From Aegilops tauschii subsp. strangulata (taxonomy: Eukaryota > Streptophyta > Magnoliopsida > Poales > Poaceae): a DNA stretch of 64,000 nt. The DNA is taken from the NCBI RefSeq assembly GCF_002575655.3, contig NC_053037.3:250823135-250887134 (forward strand). The letters run 5' to 3'. Positions 1-12,425 of this stretch are shown here, piece by piece (the stretch's first letter is position 1; every line of letters begins with the position of its first letter). The notes beneath the pieces are model-generated. The model was not told the origin of the DNA, did not search any database, and saw only the letters and a list, made by a program, of their open reading frames with translations. The translations under genes and the position numbers were made by a program.

Positions 1-2456
1 CATAGTAGACAATGTTCTATTGACTACTTCAGTTTGTCCATCAGTTTGGGGGTGACAAGTAGTACTAAAAAGCAGTTTAGTCCCCAACTTAGCCCATAAA
101 CATCTCCAAAAGTGGCTAAGAAATTTAGTATCACGATCGGAAACAATAGTATTTGGCACACCATGCAAGCGAATAATTTCACGAAAGAACAAATCAGCAA
201 CATTAACAGCATCATCGCTTTTATGACATGGTATAAAGTGTGCCATTTTCGAGAATCTATCCACGACAACAAATATGCTATCCCTCCCCTTCTTTGTTCG
301 AGGTAAACCTAAAACAAAGTCCATAGATATATCCTCCCAAGGAACACTAGGTACAGGCAAAGGCATATATAAACCATGAGGATTGAGTCGTGACTTAGCT
401 TTTTGACATGTAGTGCAGCGAGCAACAAAACGCTCAACATCCCGTCTCATCTTTGGCCAAAAGAAATGTGTAGCAAGTACGTCCTCCGTCTTCTTCACGC
501 CAAAGTGTCCCATTAATCCTCCTCCATGCGCCTCCTGCAACAACAAAAGACGAAGAGAGCTAGCTGGAATGCATAGCTTGTTAGCACGGAACACAAATCC
601 ATCATTAACGACAAACTTGTTCCAGGTTCTTCCTTCTTTACAATTCTGCAATACATCTTTAAAATCAGCATCATGCACATATTGATCTTTGATGGTCTCC
701 AAACCAAATATTTTGAAGTCAAGTTGTGAAAGCATAGTATAGCGACGAGACAATGCATCAGCAATAACATTTTCTTTACCCTTCTTGTGTTTAATGACAT
801 AAGGGAAAGTTTCAATGAATTCAACCCATTTAGCATGTCTACGATTCAGTTTAGCTTGACTTTTAATATGTTTCAAAGATTCATGATCAGAATGTATAAC
901 AAATTCTTTGGGCCATAAATAATGTTGCCATGTTTCTAAAGTCCGAACAAGAGCATATAGTTCTTTATCATAAGTAGAATAATTCAGACTAGGCCCACTC
1001 AATTTTTCAGAAAAGTATGCAACAGGTTTGCCATCTTGTAATAACACACCTCCTAATCCAATGCCACTAGCATCACACTCAAGCTCAAAAGTCTTATTAA
1101 AATCAGGAAGTTGGAGTAAAGGAGCATGTGTCAACTTATCTTTCAATACCGTGAAGGCTTCTTCCTGTGCGGTACCCCAAACAAAAGGCACATCCTTCTT
1201 TGTAAGCTCGTTGAGAGGTGCAGCAATGGTGCTAAAATCTCTCACAAAACGCCTATAGAAACCAGCGAGTCCAAGAAAACTCCGCGCTTGTGTGACCGTT
1301 TTGGGCTGCGGCCAACTCTCAATAGCTTCAATCTTGGCTTTATCAACTTCAATTCCCTGTGGAGTAACAACATAGCCAAGAAAAGATACTCGGTCGGTGC
1401 AAAAGGTGCACTTCCCAAGGTTACCAAACAAACGTGCATCACGTAGAGCAATAAAAACAGCACGTAAATGTTCCAAATGTTCTTCCAAAGATTTGCTATA
1501 AATCAGTATATCATCAAAATAGACTACCACAAATCGTCCAATGAAAGCACGTAAAACTTCGTTCATTAGTCTCATGAAAGTACTAGGTGCATTAGTTAAC
1601 CCAAAAGGCATGACTAACCACTCATATAAACCAAACTTAGTTTTAAATGCAGTTTTCCATTCATCTCCCAATTTCATACGAATTTGATGGTATCCACTAC
1701 GCAAATCAACTTTGGAGAATATTGTAGAGCCACTCAATTCATCAAGCATATCATCTAGCCTAGGAATAGGATGACGATAACGAATAGTAATATTATTAAT
1801 GCCTCTACAATCAACACACATACGCGACGTACCATCCTTTTTAGGCACTAGTATAATAGGAACAGCACAAGGACTAAGAGATTCACGTATATAACCTTTG
1901 TCGAGCAGCTCCTGTACTTGACGCATAATCTCCTTCGTCTCCTCTGGATTGGTACGGTATGGTGCACGGTTGGGTAGCGATGCACCGGGAATTAAATCAA
2001 TTTGATGCTCAATCCCTCGAATAGGTGGTAAGCCCGGTGGCACGTCTTGTGGGAAGACGTCAGTGAACTCCTGCAAAATGTTAGTGACAGCAGGGGGCAA
2101 AGAGGAAGGCACGTCCTCGAATGAAAATAATGCCTCTTTGCACACAAAAGCATAGCAAACAGATTTGTTGAAATCTAGCTCATCAATATCAGATTTTGTG
2201 GCAAGTAAACATGCACTTTTCAATTTAATTTCAGAAACAACACTAGATGGTTTATTATTAGGTTTCATTTGTTGCTCAAATTCTTTTGCCACAATCTGAT
2301 TATCACTCTTATTTTTCTCCTGTTTTGCTTTATTAGCTCTATTAATGTCATCTTTCAAAATGGAATCAGGAGTCATAGGAAGCAAAGTAATATTTTTATC
2401 CTTATGAACAAGAGTATACTGATTGCTTCTACCATGGTGTACAGAATTTTTATCGC
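1..2456 (-). pseudogene. CRM-type Ty3/gypsy pol fragment (integrase to protease-RT linker)
   Basis: On the minus strand this encodes, from right to left, the linker after protease, reverse transcriptase, RNase H and the first half of integrase, which runs off the window at position 1. It is collinear with 6943-9398 of element A with no indel that I can find and about twenty substitutions, so the frame probably stays open. The RT YFDD motif falls near 1510. The upstream part (gag, protease) is missing because the Angela LTR begins at 2457. It may be the 3' half of the element whose gag lies at 19101-20883, but the junction sequences do not match. Called a pseudogene because it is cut at both ends. 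Confidence 0.85.
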
Positions 2457-4175
2457 TGTTGGGAATCGTAGCATAATTTTAAAATTTTCCTACGCTCACC
2501 AAGATGCATCTATGGAGTCTACTAGCAACGAGGGGAAAGGAGTGCATCTACATACCCTTGTAGATCGCGAGCGGAAGCGTTCCAATGAACGTGGATGACG
2601 GAGTCGTACTCGCCGTGATCCAAATCACCGATGACCGAGTGCCGAACGGACGGCACCTCCGCGTTCAACACACGTACGGTGCAGCGATGTCTCCTCCTTC
2701 TTGATCCAGCAAGGGGGAAGGAGAGTTTGATGGAGATCCAACAGCACGACGGCGTGGTGGTGGATGTAGCGGGTCTCCGGCAGGGCTTCGCCGAGCTTCT
2801 GCGAGAGAGAGAGAGGTGTTGCAGGGGAGGAGGGAGGCGCCCAAGGCTGTGTGTTGCTGCCCTCCCTCCCCCCTTTATATAGGCCCCTGGGGGGGCGCCG
2901 GCCCTGGGAGATGGGATCTCCAAGGGGGGGCGGCGGCCAAAGGGGGGAAGGGGTTGCCTTGCCCCCCAAGGCAAGGGGGAAGTCCCCCCACCCTAGGGTT
3001 CCCAACCCTAGGCGCATGGGGAAAGGCCCATGGGGGGGCACCCAGCCCACTAGGGGCTGGTTCCCTTCCACTTTCAGCCCATGGGGCCCTCCGGGACAGG
3101 TGGCCCCACCCGGTGGACCCCCGGGACCCTTCCGGTGGTCCCGGTACAATACCGGTAACCTCCGAAACTTTCCCGGTGGCCGAAACTTGACTTCCTATAT
3201 ATAATTCTTCACCTCCGGACCATTCCGGAACCTCTCGTGACGTCCGGGATCTCATCCGGGACTCCGAACAACTTTCGGGTTTCCGCATACATATATCTCT
3301 ACAACCCTAGCGTCACCGAACCTTAAGTTTGTAGACACTACGGGTTCGGGAGACATGCAGACATGACCGAGACGCCTCTCCGGTCAATAAACAACAGCGG
3401 GATCTGGATACCCATGTTGGCTCCCACATGTTCCACGATGATCTCATCGGATGAACCACGATGTCGAGGATTCAATCAATCCCGTATGCAATTCCCTTTG
3501 TCAATCGGTATGTTACTTGCCCGAGATTCGATCGTCGGTATCCCAATACCTTGTTCAATCTCGTTACCGGCAAGTCTCTTTACTCGTACCGCAATGCTGA
3601 TCCCGTGACTAATGCCTTAGTCACATTGAGCTCATTATGATGATTCATTACCGAGTGGGCCCAGAGATACCTCTCCGTCACACGGAGTGACAAATCCCAG
3701 TCTCGATCCGTGCCAACCCAACAGACACTTTCGGAGATACCCGTAGTGCACCTTTATAGTCACCCAGTTACGTTGCGACGTTTGGCACACCGAAAGCACT
3801 CCTACGGTATCCGGGAGTTGCATGATCTCATGGTCTAAGGAAAAGATACTTGACATTGGAAAAGCTCTAGCAAACGAAACTACACGATCTTTTATGCTAT
3901 GCTTAGGATTGGGTCTTGTCCATCACATCATTCTCCTAATGATGTGATCCCGTTATCAATGACATCCAATGTCCATAGTCAGGAAACCATGACTATCTGT
4001 TGATCAACGAGCTAGTCAACTAGAGGCTTACTAGGGACACTTTGTGGTCTATGTATTCACACATGTATTACGATTTCCGGACAATACAATTATAGCATGA
4101 ATAATAGACAATTACCATGAACAAAGAAATATAATAATAACCATTTATTATTGCCTCTAGGGCATATTTCCAACA
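2457..4175 (-). repeat. Angela-like 3' LTR
   Basis: Reading the minus strand, the LTR starts TGTTGGAAATATGCCC at 4175 and ends in CAACA at 2457, with TG...CA termini. It matches 17376-19100 along its length with scattered substitutions. The ORF-like stretches in its GC-rich middle (about 2620-3290) are low-complexity and not genes. Confidence 0.93.
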
Positions 4176-4187
4176 GTCTCCCACTTG
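4176..4187 (-). other. Polypurine tract of the Angela-like element
   Basis: The sense strand reads AAGTGGGAGAC directly before the 3' LTR, the expected position for the plus-strand primer in reverse transcription. Confidence 0.75.
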
Positions 4188-4207
4188 CACTAGAGTCAAT
4201 AATCTAG

Positions 4208-5473
4208 TTACATTGTGATGAATCGAACACCCATTGCGTCCTGGTGTTGATCATGTTTTGCCCTAGGGAGAGGTTTAGTCAACGGATCTGCTACATTCAG
4301 GTCCGTATGTACTTTACAAATATCTATGTCTCCATTTTGAACACTTTCACGAATGGAGTTGAAGCGACGCTTGATATGCCTGGTCTTCCTGTGAAATCTG
4401 GGCTCCTTCGCAAGGGCAATAGCTCCAGTGTTGTCACAGAAGAGAGTCATCGGGCCTGACGCTTTGGGAATCACCCCTAGGTCTGTAATGAACTCCTTCA
4501 TCCAGACTGCTTCCTGTGCTGCCTCCGAGGCTGCCATGTACTCCGCTTCACATGTAGATCCCGCCACGACGCTTTGCTTGCAACTGCACCAGCTTACTGC
4601 TCCTCCATTCAAAATATACACGTATCCGGTTTGTGACTTCGAGTCATCCAGATCTGTGTCGAAGCTAGCGTCGACGTAACCCTTTACGACGAGCTCTTCG
4701 TCACCTCCATAAATGAGAAACATATCCTTAGTCCTCTTCAGGTACTTCAGGATATTCTTGACCGCTGTCCAGTGTTCCATGCCGGGATTACTTTGGTACC
4801 TTCCTACCAAACTTACGGCAAGGTTCACATCAGGTCTGGTACATAGCATGGCATACATAATAGACCCTATGGCCGAGGCATAGGGGATGACACTCATCTT
4901 TTCTATATCTTCTGCCGTGGTCGGACATTGAGCCGTGCTCAATTGCACACCTTGCAATACAGGCAAGAACCCCTTCTTGGACTGATCCATACTGAACTTC
5001 TTCAATATCTTGTCAAGGTATGTACTCTGTGAAAGACCAATGAGGCGTCTTGATCTATCTCTATAGATCTTGATGCCTAATATATAAGCAGCTTCTCCAA
5101 GGTCCTTCATTGAAAAACACTTATTCAAATAGGCCTTAATACTTTCCAAGAATTCTATATCATTTCCCATCAATAGTATGTCATCCACATATAATATGAG
5201 AAATGCTACAGAGCTCCCACTCACTTTCTTGTAAACACAGGCTTCTCCATAAGTCTGTGTAAATCCAAACGCTTTGATCATCTCATCAAAGCGAATGTTC
5301 CAACTCCGAGATGCTTGCACCAGCCCATAGATTGAGCGCTGGAGCTTGCATACTTTGTTAGCATTCTTAGGATCGACAAAACCTTCCGGCTGCATCATAT
5401 ACAACTCTTCCTTAAGGAAGCCATTAAGGAATGCCGTTTTGACGTCCATCTGCCATATCTCATAATCATAGTA
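4208..5473 (-). pseudogene. Copia pol, 3' half: reverse transcriptase and RNase H
   Basis: This open stretch of about 420 residues starts inside the RT domain (DVKTAFLNG) and carries the copia catalytic motif YVDDIL near 5178-5200. A copia-type RNase H domain follows (DASF near 4660, a STCEAEYMA motif near 4540, a CDNTGAIAL motif near 4430). It ends with a stop at 4208, just before the polypurine tract. Its upstream half lies at 13344-16062. The two were one gene before element A inserted at the tagta target. The RT domain cannot be translated intact at this locus. Confidence 0.92.
5469..5473. repeat. Target-site duplication of element A, left copy (tagta)
   Basis: tagta at 5469-5473 is repeated at 13344-13348, exactly flanking the TG...CA termini of element A. 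This shows a clean integrase-mediated insertion into the copia RT region. Confidence 0.95.
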
Positions 5474-6391
5474 TGATAGAGGCAAAGGTGTCCCGTCTTT
5501 CGATGAGATGATGAATATCGCTTTGATGGAAGTCGACTTTGACGATCCGACTACGAACGTGCGAGGACGTCGCGCCTTAGCAATCGCTAAACCAACTCCG
5601 AGAGGTTATCGACCACGCCGGAGCACGATCAACCTGACCACGAGGGTCTGTTTCCTGCGAGCAAACGAAGAACAGGCAAGAAACTGAGATTGCAATCTGG
5701 ATATTGCGAATGTAAGATGAAAGCTTTATTGATCAAGGTGGGGTTCTGTGACGCCTTTGTCTGGTCGCTGAACACAAACGAAGTACGCGAAGTTGCAGCT
5801 ATGGCGAACTTTTAATCTAAACAAAACCCAAAGTCTAAACGACGCCCTAAGGGCTGTATATATGGAGGAAGAGGGGGGGAATTTCGTGGCCCTTGAGGAA
5901 GGGGTCCGAAACCAACCCTATCTCTTGTTTCCCCACACATACGGACTCTAAAAACAGCCTATACTTATGTATTTCGAAATTACATGGGCCTGGCCCAATA
6001 ATAAGGTGACGCAGCACCTAGAATAGCCTCTGGACGAAAGTTATGAAGTAGCATCTGGTATATTTCGTCCAAGGCTTCATGCACGCATTATGGTGGCTTC
6101 AACGTCCTGAAATCATCACTTGTAACTCCGTTCTTGTTCCCCATGCGCATGCCATCATCTCCATGCTTGTTCTTGCTCCAATGTTCATCCTTCTCAAAGC
6201 TAGGCCCTTCATTTGTAAGCAAAACAAATGTATCCAATTTAGGCAGCATCATATTCTCATGAACATTAGAATCATTAGCAAGAAACGAAAGTACCTGGTA
6301 ATTTAATTGGCGTGCGCGAGCTCTAGTAATTGGTCCAGTATGTATAGCAGCAGGGACTGTGGGTGTAATAATTGTATTGATGTCCTCATCA
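5474..6391 (-). repeat. 3' LTR of element A
   Basis: 918 bp. The sense strand runs TGATGAGGAC (from 6391) to CTATCA (at 5474). Besides promoter and polyadenylation signals, its first ~300 bases encode the C-terminal ~100 residues of the polyprotein. Confidence 0.95.
5725..5730 (-). terminator. Polyadenylation signal AATAAA in the 3' LTR of element A
   Basis: The sense strand reads AATAAAGC, about 130 bases downstream of the TATA-like TATATA at 5857-5863. That spacing is usual for the R region of a plant LTR. The same motif recurs in every related LTR here. Confidence 0.6.
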
Positions 6392-9300
6392 TCCTCCCCT
6401 TCTTGAAATGAAGTCGTCCTCGACGGAAGCTCATCTTCCTCACCCAAATAAGGCTTCAAATCTGCAATATTAAAAGTGGGACTAACCCCAAAATCTGCAG
6501 GCAGCTCAAGTTTATATGCATTATCATTTATTTTCTCTAACACCTTAAAAGGACCATCAGCACGTGGCATTAGCTTTGATTTGCGCAAATCAGGAAATCT
6601 ATCCTTACGCAAATGTAACCAAACAAGATCTCCAGGTGCAAACACAACATGTTTTCTACCCTTATCTCCAGCAAGTTTATATTTAGCATTCATACGCTCA
6701 ATGTTTTCCTTAGTTAACTCATGCATTTTTAAGATCAATTCAGCACGTTGTTTAGCATCAAAATTAACCTTCTCCGAAGATGGAAGAGGCAACAAATCAA
6801 TAGGTGCACGAGGTAGGAAACCATACACAATTTCAAAAGGGCACATCTTAGTAGTAGAATGCAATGAACGATTATAAGCAAACTCAATATGAGGTAAGCA
6901 GTCTTCCCACATTTTCTTATTATTCTTCAAAACAGCCCTAAGCATAGTAGACAATGTTCTATTGACTACTTCAGTTTGTCCATCAGTTTGGGGGTGACAA
7001 GTAGTACTAAAAAGCAGTTTAGTCCCCAACTTAGCCCATAAACATCTCCAAAAGTGGCTAAGAAATTTAGTATCACGATCTGAAACAATAGTATTTGGCA
7101 CACCATGCAAGCGAATAATTTCACGAAAGAACAAATCAGCAACATTAACAGCATCATCGCTTTTATGACATGGTATAAAGTGCGCCATTTTCGAGAATCT
7201 ATCCACGACAACAAATATGCTATCCCTCCCCTTCTTTGTTCGAGGTAAACCTAAAACAAAGTCCATAGATATATCCTCCCAAGGAACACTAGGTACAGGC
7301 AAAGGCATATATAAACCATGAGGATTGAGTCGTGACTTAGCTTTTTGACATGTAGTGCAGCGAGCAACAAAACGCTCAACATCCCGTCTCATCTTTGGCC
7401 AAAAGAAATGTGTAGCAAGTACGTCCTCCGTCTTCTTCACGCCAAAGTGTCCCATTAATCCTCCTCCATGCGCCTCCTGCAACAACAAAAGACGAAGAGA
7501 GCTAGCTGGAATGCATAGCTTGTTAGCACGGAACACAAATCCATCATTAACGACAAACTTGTTCCAGGTTCTTCCTTCTTTACAATTCTGCAATACATCT
7601 TTAAAATCAGCATCATGCACATATTGATCTTTGATGGTCTCCAAACCAAATATTTTGAAGTCAAGTTGTGAAAGCATAGTATAGCGACGAGACAATGCAT
7701 CAGCAATAACATTTTCTTTACCCTTCTTGTGTTTAATGACATAAGGGAAAGTTTCAATGAATTCAACCCATTTAGCATGTCTACGATTCAGTTTAGCTTG
7801 ACTTTTAATATGTTTCAAAGATTCATGATCAGAATGTATAACAAATTCTTTGGGCCATAAATAATGTTGCCATGTTTCTAAAGTCCGAACAAGAGCATAT
7901 AGTTCTTTATCATAAGTAGAATAATTCAGACTAGGCCCACTCAATTTTTCAGAAAAGTATGCAACAGGTTTGCCATCTTGTAATAACACACCTCCTAATC
8001 CAATGCCACTAGCATCACATTCAAGCTCAAAAGTCTTATTAAAATCAGGAAGTTGGAGTAAAGGAGCATGTGTCAACTTATCTTTCAATACCGTGAAGGC
8101 TTCTTCCTGTGCGGTACCCCAAACAAAAGGCACATCCTTCTTTGTAAGCTCGTTGAGAGGTGCAGCAATGGTGCTAAAATCTCTCACAAAACGCCTATAG
8201 AAACCAGCGAGTCCAAGAAAACTCCGCACTTGTGTGACCGTTTTGGGCTGCGGCCAACTCTCAATAGCTTCAATCTTGGCTTTATCAACTTCAATTCCCT
8301 GTGGAGTAACAACATAGCCAAGAAAAGATACTCGGTCGGTGCAAAAGGTGCACTTCCCAAGGTTACCAAACAAACGTGCATCACGTAGAGCAATAAAAAC
8401 AGCACGTAAATGTTCCAAATGTTCTTCCAAAGATTTGCTATAAATCAGTATATCATCAAAATAGACCACCACAAATCGTCCAATGAAAGCACGTAAAACT
8501 TCGTTCATTAGTCTCATGAAAGTACTAGGTGCATTAGTTAACCCAAAAGGCATGACTAACCACTCATATAAACCAAACTTAGTTTTAAATGCAGTTTTCC
8601 ATTCATCTCCCAATTTCATACGAATTTGATGGTATCCACTACGCAAATCAACTTTGGAGAATATTGTAGAGCCACTCAATTCATCAAGCATATCATCGAG
8701 CCTAGGAATAGGATGACGATAACGAATAGTAATATTATTAATGCCTCTACAATCAACACACATACGCGACGTACCATCCTTTTTAGGCACGAGTATAATA
8801 GGAACAGCACAAGGACTAAGAGATTCGCGTATATAACCTTTGTCGAGCAGCTCCTGTACTTGACGCATAATCTCCTTCGTCTCCTCTGGATTGGTACGGT
8901 ATGGTGCACGGTTGGGTAGCGATGCACCGGGAATTAAGTCAATTTGATGCTCAATCCCTCGAATAGGTGGTAATCCCGGTGGCACGTCTTGTGGGAAGAC
9001 GTCAGCGAACTCCTGCAAAATGTGAGTGACAGCAGGGGGCAAAGAGGAAGGCACGTCCTCGAATGAAAATAATGCCTCTTTGCACACAAAAGCATAGCAA
9101 ACAGATTTGCTGAAATCTAGTTCATCAATATCAGATTTTGTGGCAAGTAAACATGCACTTTTCAATTTAATTTCAGAAACAACACTAGATGGTTTATTAT
9201 TAGGTTTCATTTGTTGCTCAAATTCCTTTGCCACAATCTGATTTTCACTCTTATTTTTCTCCTGTTTTGCTTTATTAGCTCTATTAATGTCATCTTTCAA

Positions 9301-11211
9301 AATGGAATCAGGAGTCATAGGAAGCAAAGTAATATTTTTATCCTTATGAACAAGAGTATACTGATTGTTTCTACCATGGTGTACAGAATTTTTATCAAAT
9401 TGCCATGGTCTACCTAGTAATAAGGAACATGCTTGCATGGGTACCACATCACAATCAACATAATCAGCATATGTAGAGATACTAAAATGCACACGAACAG
9501 TACGTGTTACCTTAACCTTGCCGCTGTTGTTGAACCATTGGATGTAGTAAGGATGTGGATGTGGTCTTGTGGTGAGAGATAGCTTCTCCACCATCTCCAT
9601 GCTAGCCAAGTTGTTACAGCTCCCTCCATCTATGATGACGCGAACAGAACGTTCCTTCACAACTCCCTTTGTATGGAACAAATTATGCCTCTGATTTTGC
9701 TCTGCTTGTGTGACCTGCACACTCAAAACACGTTGAGCAACTAAACATTCATACCTGTCAGCGGCTTCAGGAGCCATGTATTGCGTCTCATTTTCAGAAT
9801 CATCTCCACCATGTTCTTCACGTGTAATAAGAGCCAAAGTCTCCTCATCATAGTCACTAGCGGACTCATACCCACCATCCTCAGTAGCAATCATGACACG
9901 CTGAGATTTGCATTCTCTCGCAAAATGTCCTCTTCCCTTACAACGACGACAAATAATATCACTTGTGTGCCCTGTCGATGCCATGGAAGAAGAAGAGCTC
10001 TGCACAGGCCCGGCAGGTGTGCTCTTGGCAGAGAGTGGTGGTTGTGCCTGCTTTCTTGTATCACGGCTGGAGGTGGCACCTGATGGAGGTGATGGTGAAG
10101 TGGAAGTAGAAGATGCACGCGGTGTCCATGATGAAGGTCGACCTGCAGAAAAGTTAGTTCGCGCCAATGGCTGTCGATCCTGCACTTCACGTTCAGCTTT
10201 ACAAGCAAGATGGAATAAACGAGTGATATTATTATAATCCTTATACTCTAGAATGGTCTGAATCTCTTTATTTAATCCACCCATAAAACGTGCAAGCATA
10301 GCTTCATTCTCCTCAACAATACCACATCTAATCATGCCAGTTTGTAATTCCTGATAATATTCTTCTACAGAATTTTTTCCTTGTCTTAAACGCTGCAATT
10401 TTTGAAGTAATTCACGTTGATAATATGGTGGAACCCAACGAGTACGCATAGCAGTTTTCAAAGCAGCCCAAGTAGCTGGAACAGGATATAATCTACAATG
10501 TTCAGACCACCAAACACATGCAAAGCTAGTGAAAGCACAAACAGCAGCAGGAACACGTCTCTCCTCAGGATATTGTAAACATGTAAATCGTTGTTCAGTT
10601 TCTAACTCCCAAGTAAGATATATATCAGGAACATATCTACCCTCAAATGGTGGAATATTCAATTTCAGTTTAGGGAGATGGTCATGATCTCGTACCTGAG
10701 GTGGTGGTGCCGGCCTACCGTTGCGAATATATACCTGAGGTCGACCTGCTGGTGGTGGTGCTGGTGGCTGCACGTAGTTCTGATTTTGATCAACCTCATC
10801 CTCATAATCGCCCGCATAATCGTCATCCTCCTCAGCCGCCGCAGGAGCAGGAGCCAAAGAAGCATCAACAGTAGGGACAGCAGCACCCGAATTTTGACCA
10901 ATCTCAATTGGAACGCGCTGTGCCCGTCCCACTTGATTTGGAAGGCGGCGTTGGAGATGTGGTTGTTGTTGTTGTAGAGGTGCGACATGTGCAGCCGGTG
11001 GTGGTTGGGGAAGACGCTTTAGTAATTCAGTAAACTTGTTATCCAGCTTTGTCTCAAACGACTTCTCCACGGCATCTATCTTCTCCATAGCCTCTTCAAA
11101 TCTGTTTAGCACATCTCCCACCTGGCCACTCATCATTTGCTGAAATTTATCATGCAACTCCTTGTTCGTCATGTTCGCCCAATCAGTCTCATCGGCTTGT
11201 GAACCTGCCAT
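6088..11211 (-). CDS. Gag-Pol polyprotein of element A, intact
   Basis: A single frame of about 1707 residues, counting from the Met of MAGSQADET; an in-frame Met lies seven codons upstream at 11232. Gag fills residues ~180-350, with a CCHC knuckle ([14 protein letters not shown]) near 420-434. The protease active site reads IDGGS near 528, RT YFDD is near 920, and the RNase H CDASG is near 1066. Integrase has an HHCC finger near 1250-1288 and D, D, E at about 1317, 1380 and 1415. The integrase C-terminal module (GPFKVLEKI, then [11 protein letters not shown]) is followed by a tail that crosses the polypurine tract. The last ~100 residues are encoded by the 3' LTR, including [15 protein letters not shown]. 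The product would package RNA, reverse-transcribe it and integrate the cDNA; in the CRM clade the tail is thought to guide insertion to centromeres. No stop or frameshift was found. Confidence 0.94.
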   Translation of the reverse strand: MAGSQADETDWANMTNKELHDKFQQMMSGQVGDVLNRFEEAMEKIDAVEKSFETKLDNKFTELLKRLPQPPPAAHVAPLQQQQPHLQRRLPNQVGRAQRVPIEIGQNSGAAVPTVDASLAPAPAAAEEDDDYAGDYEDEVDQNQNYVQPPAPPPAGRPQVYIRNGRPAPPPQVRDHDHLPKLKLNIPPFEGRYVPDIYLTWELETEQRFTCLQYPEERRVPAAVCAFTSFACVWWSEHCRLYPVPATWAALKTAMRTRWVPPYYQRELLQKLQRLRQGKNSVEEYYQELQTGMIRCGIVEENEAMLARFMGGLNKEIQTILEYKDYNNITRLFHLACKAEREVQDRQPLARTNFSAGRPSSWTPRASSTSTSPSPPSGATSSRDTRKQAQPPLSAKSTPAGPVQSSSSSMASTGHTSDIICRRCKGRGHFARECKSQRVMIATEDGGYESASDYDEETLALITREEHGGDDSENETQYMAPEAADRYECLVAQRVLSVQVTQAEQNQRHNLFHTKGVVKERSVRVIIDGGSCNNLASMEMVEKLSLTTRPHPHPYYIQWFNNSGKVKVTRTVRVHFSISTYADYVDCDVVPMQACSLLLGRPWQFDKNSVHHGRNNQYTLVHKDKNITLLPMTPDSILKDDINRANKAKQEKNKSENQIVAKEFEQQMKPNNKPSSVVSEIKLKSACLLATKSDIDELDFSKSVCYAFVCKEALFSFEDVPSSLPPAVTHILQEFADVFPQDVPPGLPPIRGIEHQIDLIPGASLPNRAPYRTNPEETKEIMRQVQELLDKGYIRESLSPCAVPIILVPKKDGTSRMCVDCRGINNITIRYRHPIPRLDDMLDELSGSTIFSKVDLRSGYHQIRMKLGDEWKTAFKTKFGLYEWLVMPFGLTNAPSTFMRLMNEVLRAFIGRFVVVYFDDILIYSKSLEEHLEHLRAVFIALRDARLFGNLGKCTFCTDRVSFLGYVVTPQGIEVDKAKIEAIESWPQPKTVTQVRSFLGLAGFYRRFVRDFSTIAAPLNELTKKDVPFVWGTAQEEAFTVLKDKLTHAPLLQLPDFNKTFELECDASGIGLGGVLLQDGKPVAYFSEKLSGPSLNYSTYDKELYALVRTLETWQHYLWPKEFVIHSDHESLKHIKSQAKLNRRHAKWVEFIETFPYVIKHKKGKENVIADALSRRYTMLSQLDFKIFGLETIKDQYVHDADFKDVLQNCKEGRTWNKFVVNDGFVFRANKLCIPASSLRLLLLQEAHGGGLMGHFGVKKTEDVLATHFFWPKMRRDVERFVARCTTCQKAKSRLNPHGLYMPLPVPSVPWEDISMDFVLGLPRTKKGRDSIFVVVDRFSKMAHFIPCHKSDDAVNVADLFFREIIRLHGVPNTIVSDRDTKFLSHFWRCLWAKLGTKLLFSTTCHPQTDGQTEVVNRTLSTMLRAVLKNNKKMWEDCLPHIEFAYNRSLHSTTKMCPFEIVYGFLPRAPIDLLPLPSSEKVNFDAKQRAELILKMHELTKENIERMNAKYKLAGDKGRKHVVFAPGDLVWLHLRKDRFPDLRKSKLMPRADGPFKVLEKINDNAYKLELPADFGVSPTFNIADLKPYLGEEDELPSRTTSFQEGEDDEDINTIITPTVPAAIHTGPITRARARQLNYQVLSFLANDSNVHENMMLPKLDTFVLLTNEGPSFEKDEHWSKNKHGDDGMRMGNKNGVTSDDFRTLKPP
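6392..6404 (-). other. Polypurine tract of element A
   Basis: The sense strand reads AAGAAGGGGAGGA immediately before the 3' LTR. The tract also encodes part of the polyprotein (FQEGEDD), so priming and coding overlap. Confidence 0.85.
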
Positions 11212-12405
11212 GGTTAGCAGCAATAGAAACACAAAAGAATATGATCCTGCAGACTACTAGAAGTGGTGGGATGGTGGTGTGTCACAAAACCTTCAAGCGA
11301 ATCTCAAATTCTTACCAGTTCTTACCCAGCAGCAGGTGGTGATCGGCAACCGTTGTAGTCAAAAAACTCTCAAAGCTTGGATATAGCGATTACCAGGGAG
11401 AGTCAAACGCACGATGTAGACTTATGTGGAGCTGGGAAGGCTTATAATATGGTAGCAAAATGGTAAGCAATAATCAATTCAGAGATGCAAAGTTGAATAA
11501 ACGCTCAACGACGGTACTGTGCTGGTCCTAGGCTAGACCGTGCTAGAGACGCGAGCCTAGAACACTAACAAAATCACGGCGCTGCACGTAAACAAGGGAA
11601 AAGCACACTCAGGAATTTTTTTTTTCGCTCTTTTTTTTTTTTTGCGCTCTTTTTTTTTTTTTTTGCGCTCCTCCTTTTTTTTTTTTTTTTTTTTTGCGAA
11701 AAAATCACTATAATGGCGAGTGTCTCAAAACTCTTCCCAGGTCAAACTGACAGGATGGGCACAAAATTTTTTGACTATTGTTTTTTTTCGGAAATCAGGG
11801 CAGCGACGACGAAAAAGTGCGACAAAAAATCACTATGATGGCGAGTGTCTCAAAACACTACCCGGGGCCTAAAAATAGGATAGGGAAAAAATATTTTGGG
11901 TTGCCGAAATTTTGGCCTAAAAACTGCCCGGGGGTCTCCAGACTTTTTTTTTTTTTTTTTCCGAGACCTACTCAGGCAAGGAAACACGAAACGGAAAATA
12001 TATGGATCTCTAAAACAAACCGACTATGAAAAGAACTCGGATTGGTGGTGGATATATGGCGGTAGTATATGGCAGCGGTGGTGGTATATGGATACGGATT
12101 CAAAGCGGTGGCGGATAAGCAATGGTGGTAGATGGCAAGGCGATGATGATGGTGCGGCGGCGGCGTGACAACTTATGACCAGAACTCGAAACTCTAAAAG
12201 ACTAGACTCTAAGACCAGCAACTTGACACGACGATGCAACCGCAAATTCAACAAAGCAAAAACCCTAAAAAGATTATGCAAAGGCTCAGATTGGTTCGGA
12301 TATGATGAACTAACCCTAATTTTTTTTGTGGCTTTTTCGTGGACTGTAGGTATGAAGAACAGACTCGATCTAAACTACGAAAAACTGTAAAATCTCACCG
12401 AGCAA
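11212..12405 (-). other. 5' leader of element A
   Basis: A non-coding leader between the primer site and gag. It holds long T-runs on the plus strand (11618-11695, 11945-11960) and a duplicated segment containing atggcgagtgtctcaaaa (near 11701-11731 and 11826-11856). It also has about one unit of a GGTGGTATATGGATACGGAT minisatellite near 12070-12110, and the conserved ~90-base block near 11490-11575 that predicts two hairpins. The T-runs differ greatly in length between copies of this element. Confidence 0.75.
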
Positions 12406-12423
12406 CCTGGAAATCTGATACCA
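12406..12423 (-). other. Primer-binding site of element A (initiator Met tRNA type)
   Basis: The sense strand reads TGGTATCAGATTTCCAGG two bases inside the 5' LTR. It resembles the TGGTATCAGAGC core complementary to the 3' end of initiator Met tRNA. Confidence 0.85.
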
Positions 12424-12425
12424 CT

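Noticed and set aside
2452..2456. atcgc / cttgc as a degenerate target duplication of the Angela-like element
   Set aside because: Only two of five bases agree, and the surrounding host sequence is not contiguous.
2620..3290. Overlapping proline/glycine-rich ORFs on both strands of the Angela-like LTR (also 17540-18210)
   Set aside because: They lie in GC-rich LTR sequence, overlap each other in several frames and differ between the two LTR copies.
11600..11700. Long T-runs in element A's leader as a functional element
   Set aside because: Length varies widely between copies, and homopolymers are prone to sequencing error; no function can be argued from them.
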